Assembly: GCA_003667245.1 (NCBI GenBank)
Contig: RCNN01000304.1
Location: forward strand, 1 to 26,895
DNA length: 26,895 nt
DNA from: Heterostelium multicystogenum
Taxonomy: Eukaryota; Evosea; Eumycetozoa; Acytosteliales; Acytosteliaceae
Direction: 5' to 3'
Shown here: piece by piece, positions 23,201-26,895 of the stretch
How the letters are laid out: each line of letters begins with the position of its first letter
Numbering within the stretch: position 1 is the stretch's first letter
Program-made: the position numbers and the translations under genes
Notes under the pieces: generated by a model
Told to the model about the DNA's origin: nothing
Databases searched by the model: none
What the model saw: the letters and a program-made list of their open reading frames with translations, nothing else

Positions 23201-26200
23201 CGAATCGTGCTATTCCTATTGCAGAGGCAGTCCTTGACGGAACTCCACTACGAACAACTGATGACGACCACATTACTTACCATACTCGCATACTCTTTGA
23301 GATCCTATACACTATTGAGACCAACATCACCAAATCAGAGTTCTTTGAGACAGATCGTGGAGTCCACATCAATCTTGTTAAGTTCTGTTCAATGTTGGTT
23401 GATCGTGTCTACCTCGAGGTATTCAAGCACATTTCAAAGAGAATATTGTTGTTCTTGATCAAGATCCTCGAGAAATTGGAGGCCGATCGTCCTTCAATCA
23501 AACAGGTCCAGCCCATCTACCGTAGCTTGAATCGTATCATCTTGTATATGATCAATAACTCAGCTGATACTGCCGAGTTAAATTTCACAATCAACCATAT
23601 TCTTAACCACCAACGTATTGTATTTAGCGACAACAACAACGATGCTGATTTTTATTGGATCTCTTTGTTATCCACTTTTCAGATTAACTTTTGGTGCGAG
23701 TGCACATGATACTCTGGACTCTGCCATCAAGCTTTGGAAGTTGCTTGTTCAACTCAAATCACCATTTGCCGAAACACTCAACTGGACACTCTCATTAAAG
23801 ACCCAGCAGAAGGGAGAAGTCATTGATCTACGTCCTGGATTTGATTTGCTCGTTTCGAAGGGTACAAGTGCATTTAACCGATGGATGGAGGACAATATGA
23901 CTCAACTAACTTGGTATTTGAGGAGAATGCTAAGCGTGCTCACTTGAACTTCACCAATGCCGAGCGTAAATCTACTTCAGATTACATGGCTGATATCAAG
24001 TACAGAAGAAAAGAACGTAACCAGAAGCGTGAAAAAACAGAAGCTAAAGCTGCTGCTTTCGAGAAAGAAAAGCACGAATATACAGCAAAGAAGGTGGAAT
24101 ACTTTGTGAGAACAGAGTCAGAAAGAAAGAAAAAGATTAAACAGCTTGAGAATGACAAGCAAAAGTTTAACGCCAAACAGTTCGAAGCAATGCGAGATCA
24201 GATTACAAGAGAGAGAGCAGTGTGGGGACCAGTATTACCATCACCGCTTGACAAGTTCAAGCTTGACTCAACTGAGGGACCCTATCGTATGAGAAAGAAG
24301 ACTGAGAAGAACTATGACTTTTACAAGAACTACCCCTATGTCCCTGCGACATTTGTGGAGAGCAATAGTTCACTTATTCCACTGCCTTGCTCAGAAGACT
24401 CTAAATTATTCATGGATATTGCAGGTACTCCTGAATCAGAGCTTCTAGAGCCAGCCTACTGGAAGTTCACAACTGCAGATGGTACTGTTCTTTCCAGCTC
24501 CCCTGTCCTTTCAAGTACCGAAAATGAGCAATCCATTAGTCATTCAGCAAGACAACTCCCATCATCCAAGAAAAGAAGTAGTTCACTATTATCATCTGTC
24601 AACAGTATTTCATCTGGAATTTCTAGCAGCTCTAAATTACCATCAGAGCCAGGATCACCATTGTCGGCATCCACTGAGATTACACCACCAGATTCTTTAC
24701 AATCATCAAGTGAAGATATTGTAGAGGCCTCCGAAGAAACTAAAATGGCATATGAATCTAAATTGTTCACTTTGACTGATACTGAAAAGCAGGAAATACT
24801 CTCTGATGAGCAAACAGAAACGACTCCATCTCTGGTCAGTCAACAGCAACAACAGCAAACAATTCAACCAACCAGACGAAGAGGAGATTCAGGAGCAAGA
24901 AGAAAATAAATGACATATCCAATAACGAAGAGGAGAATCTTGCCTACACAAGATTATTAGATCCATACGACCAAAATTATTTGCGTGATGAAATGAAGCG
25001 TAATCCTAAGCTCAAATTCAGTCATGTTCAACTGTGGAAGTGTTGATGGTATGGACAAGATCGAAGGTATTCTCTTGTTCTGTCCAGTCAACATGTATAT
25101 ATTTGATGGCTATGTTAAGGACGAGCAGACCGGTGAGATTACTGTTGTCGAAGAGAAGGTGAATATGGATTGGATTTCCGAGGGAACTGTTTCCAACTAA
25201 GAAAGCAGTTTCACATAACTACATGAAATGGGGTTGGGAGGACGTTAGAGAGGTTCTCAAGAGACGTTATTTGCTGCGTCCAGTAGCAATTGAGTTGTTT
25301 TCCACAGATGGTAGAAACACTCTTATTGTCTTTAAGGACGAGGTGACACGTGACGAAGTCCACTATAGAATCTTGACAAATGTATCAACAACAGCATCGG
25401 AGATGTCTCTGGAATTAGTGGATCACAAAACCGTCGAGGAAGAAAGAGATCTCGGGGTCAAAGAAAGTTCACATCTATCTGGAGAAAGTCTCCTCTTACA
25501 CTCAAGTGGCAACAAAGACAGATATCCAACTTTCAGTATCTCATGCACTTGAATACACTGGCTGGTCGTTCATATAATGATTTAACACAAATATCCTGTA
25601 TTCCCTTGGGTCTTGTGTGACTACGAGTCTGACTACTTAGACCTTGATGATCCTAAAGTGTACCGTGATCTCTCCAAGCCTATGGGTGCTCTTGACGAAC
25701 AACGTGCAGAGAAGTTTAGAGAGCGTTTCGAAAACTGGGATGACCAAAGAGCCCAACGAGCATGGACACAATGTACCCAAATTCCACTATGGAACTCACT
25801 ACTCCTCCGCAGCCATTGTACTCTACTACCTTATCCGTTTGGAGCCATTCACCCAACACTTCCTCAAGCTGCAATCTGGACGTTGGGATCAAGCTGACCG
25901 TCTGTTTAGCTCAATTGCGAAGCATGGACCTCTTCCTCTAGCGGATCAACTGGTTCTATCATGGAAGCTGATCCCCGAGTTCTATTATCTTCCAGAGTTC
26001 TTCTCAATACAACAAGTTCAATTTTGGAAACAAACAAGGTGGTGAAGCAATCAATGATGTAGTATTACCTCCATGGGCCAAAGGTTCTGTACAGGAATTT
26101 ATTCGTCTCCACCGTAAAGGCACTAGAGTCTGACTACGTATCTGAGCACATCCACGAGTGGATCGACTTGATTTTTGGTTATCGTTCAACAAGGAAAGGC

Positions 26201-26895
26201 AGCCGAAGATGCCCTCAATGTATTCTACTACTCACATACGAAGGTGCTGTAATATTGATCTAATTACTGACCCAATCGAAAAAGCTGCAACCATTGCCCA
26301 AATCAACAACTTTGGTCAAACACCAAAGCAGCTCTTTGACAAACCACATCCAAAACGTAATCCAGTTCTTCCCTCATTCCCATTCTATGCCAAGTCGCTG
26401 GTGGTGTAACTTTATCAAGGATATTGGTGAGGCCAGTTGGTCAGATCCGTCTGACAACGATCGTTTGTGCTCCAGTTGGATTCTACAAGCATCTTCTACC
26501 ACCTAGCTTCACCAGATACCTTGCATGGGGACTTCCTGACGGTAGCATTCGTTACCACACAGGTGATAAAGTTAAGGCCTTAGAAGATCACACATGATGG
26601 TCCCACTTACTTGCTTAACAGCAACCGACGACGGTAACATCTGTGTTAGTGGTGGAACTGATAGTGTAAGTAAAACAGCATCACATCAACAGATCAACAT
26701 TTTATACTAAATATAGATTAATCGTCTAGATGGTGTGTGTATATAATTTGAAGAGATTCTCACTATCAAAGAGATTGATTGGACATACTGGAACAGTCAC
26801 TGCCCTTGCTGCTTCCAGACACCTTAACTCTGTAATTGTCAGTGGATCTGAATGACCAGACAATGTATTATATGGGATCTCAACAGGCTATGCTA
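17272..26895 (+). CDS. BEACH-WD40 giant protein of the LvsA/WDFY3 (ALFY) class, 3' end beyond the window
   Basis: Starts [17 protein letters not shown], with a poly-Gln run near residues 20-28, and covers about 3,100 residues before the window ends. Order: Armadillo-type helical region ([34 protein letters not shown]); ConA-like domain near 1020-1200 ([12 protein letters not shown] ... GQWYHIGI ... FKLFVNGF); Neurobeachin-type helical region near 1300-1650 ([20 protein letters not shown]); Ser-rich insert; Lys/Glu-rich coiled coil near 2170-2260 with the BEACH-family block RERAVWGPV and [11 protein letters not shown]; Ser-rich and poly-Gln insert; PH-BEACH ([26 protein letters not shown]); BEACH ([48 protein letters not shown]); then WD40 repeats ([14 protein letters not shown]). 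Such proteins are scaffolds in membrane traffic; Dictyostelium LvsA acts in cytokinesis and the contractile vacuole. Domain order and size favour LvsA; other Lvs paralogues are possible. Introns: 18277-18335, 18674-18725, 18957-19018, 26666-26729. About 25 single-base breaks occur, densest after 24.8 kb. Confidence 0.93.
18277..18335 (+). other. Intron (59 nt)
   Basis: GTAAGA donor after TCAAAG and a CCACAG acceptor. It joins YINSK to [10 protein letters not shown] in frame. Confidence 0.85.
18674..18725 (+). other. Intron (52 nt)
   Basis: GTAACT donor and a CGCAG acceptor, with a CTAAC branch site directly before the acceptor. It joins LKEIS to [13 protein letters not shown]. Confidence 0.8.
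18957..19018 (+). other. Intron (62 nt)
   Basis: GTATGT donor after TTTAAAG and a CTGTAG acceptor, with CTAAC about 20 bases upstream. It joins LSNPLK to [18 protein letters not shown] in frame, restoring a family-like helix. A later acceptor at 19081 would also keep frame but would drop this conserved-looking segment. Confidence 0.75.
22540..22935 (+). repeat. Ser/Thr/Pro-rich low-complexity insert in the BEACH gene
   Basis: About 130 residues with [12 protein letters not shown] and long Ser runs ([19 protein letters not shown]) surround one short helical segment ([20 protein letters not shown]). It separates the Neurobeachin-type helical region from the next conserved block and is a probable disordered linker. 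Confidence 0.75.
24490..24870 (+). repeat. Ser-rich and poly-Gln insert before the PH-BEACH domain
   Basis: A Ser-rich segment ([20 protein letters not shown]) and a CAA/CAG run near 24841-24858 lie between the conserved EGPYRMRKK block and the PH-BEACH fold. They form a linker of about 130 residues. Confidence 0.75.
26666..26729 (+). other. Intron (64 nt) in the WD40 region
   Basis: GTAAGT donor after GATAGT and a GTCTAG acceptor. It joins CVSGGTDS to [10 protein letters not shown], giving a normal WD40 blade. Confidence 0.8.

Noticed and set aside
23700..23720. Apparent end of the BEACH protein at an in-frame TGA
   Set aside because: Dropping one T in the run at 23648-23652 lets the protein continue with family-like sequence through the coiled coil, PH-BEACH and BEACH domains.

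Overview
The window reads as nuclear DNA of a dictyostelid social amoeba or a close amoebozoan relative. Spacers are very AT-rich. Introns are short (about 52 to 90 nt), run GT to AG and often carry a CTAAC-like branch point. Proteins are full of Gln, Asn, Ser and Thr runs, and one gene is a giant BEACH-WD40 protein of the Dictyostelium Lvs type. Coding DNA is clearly richer in G/C-ending codons (aac, atc, ctc, ttc) than D. discoideum, so another dictyostelid is likelier; the species cannot be named from this sequence.

Layout: 1-2929 is a non-coding AT-rich spacer. 4621 to 2930 (minus) is a Ser/Pro-rich protein with a UBX-like ubiquitin fold at its C-terminus. 4622-7842 is a spacer. 9143 to 7843 (minus) is a four-exon gene with a mitochondrial-type N-terminus and a possible Tim44/mL45-like (NTF2-fold) C-terminal domain. 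13159 to 9319 (minus) is one large four-exon gene joining a Met/Gln-rich prion-like region, a charged helix, a C2H2 (UBZ-like) zinc finger, an IQ motif, a RhoGEF (DH) domain and a PH domain. 13160-17271 is a 4.1 kb divergent spacer with microsatellites and a strong hairpin. 17272 to beyond 26895 (plus) is a BEACH-WD40 protein of the LvsA/WDFY3 (ALFY) class, cut off by the window end inside the WD40 repeats.

All four genes are broken by many single-base frame changes, mostly in A/T runs and in both directions. Conserved motifs continue exactly across each break, so these look like sequence errors in a low-quality assembly, not pseudogenes or programmed frameshifting. Each gene was therefore called as one unit across the breaks. 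The breaks become very dense after 24.8 kb.

The genes point to cytoskeletal and membrane-traffic functions (Rho signalling, BEACH scaffolding) but do not form an operon or an obvious shared pathway. I found no mobile element, CRISPR array, tRNA, rRNA or defence system. The least explained items are the multi-domain RhoGEF, the gene at 7.8-9.1 kb, and the hairpin near 16.0 kb.
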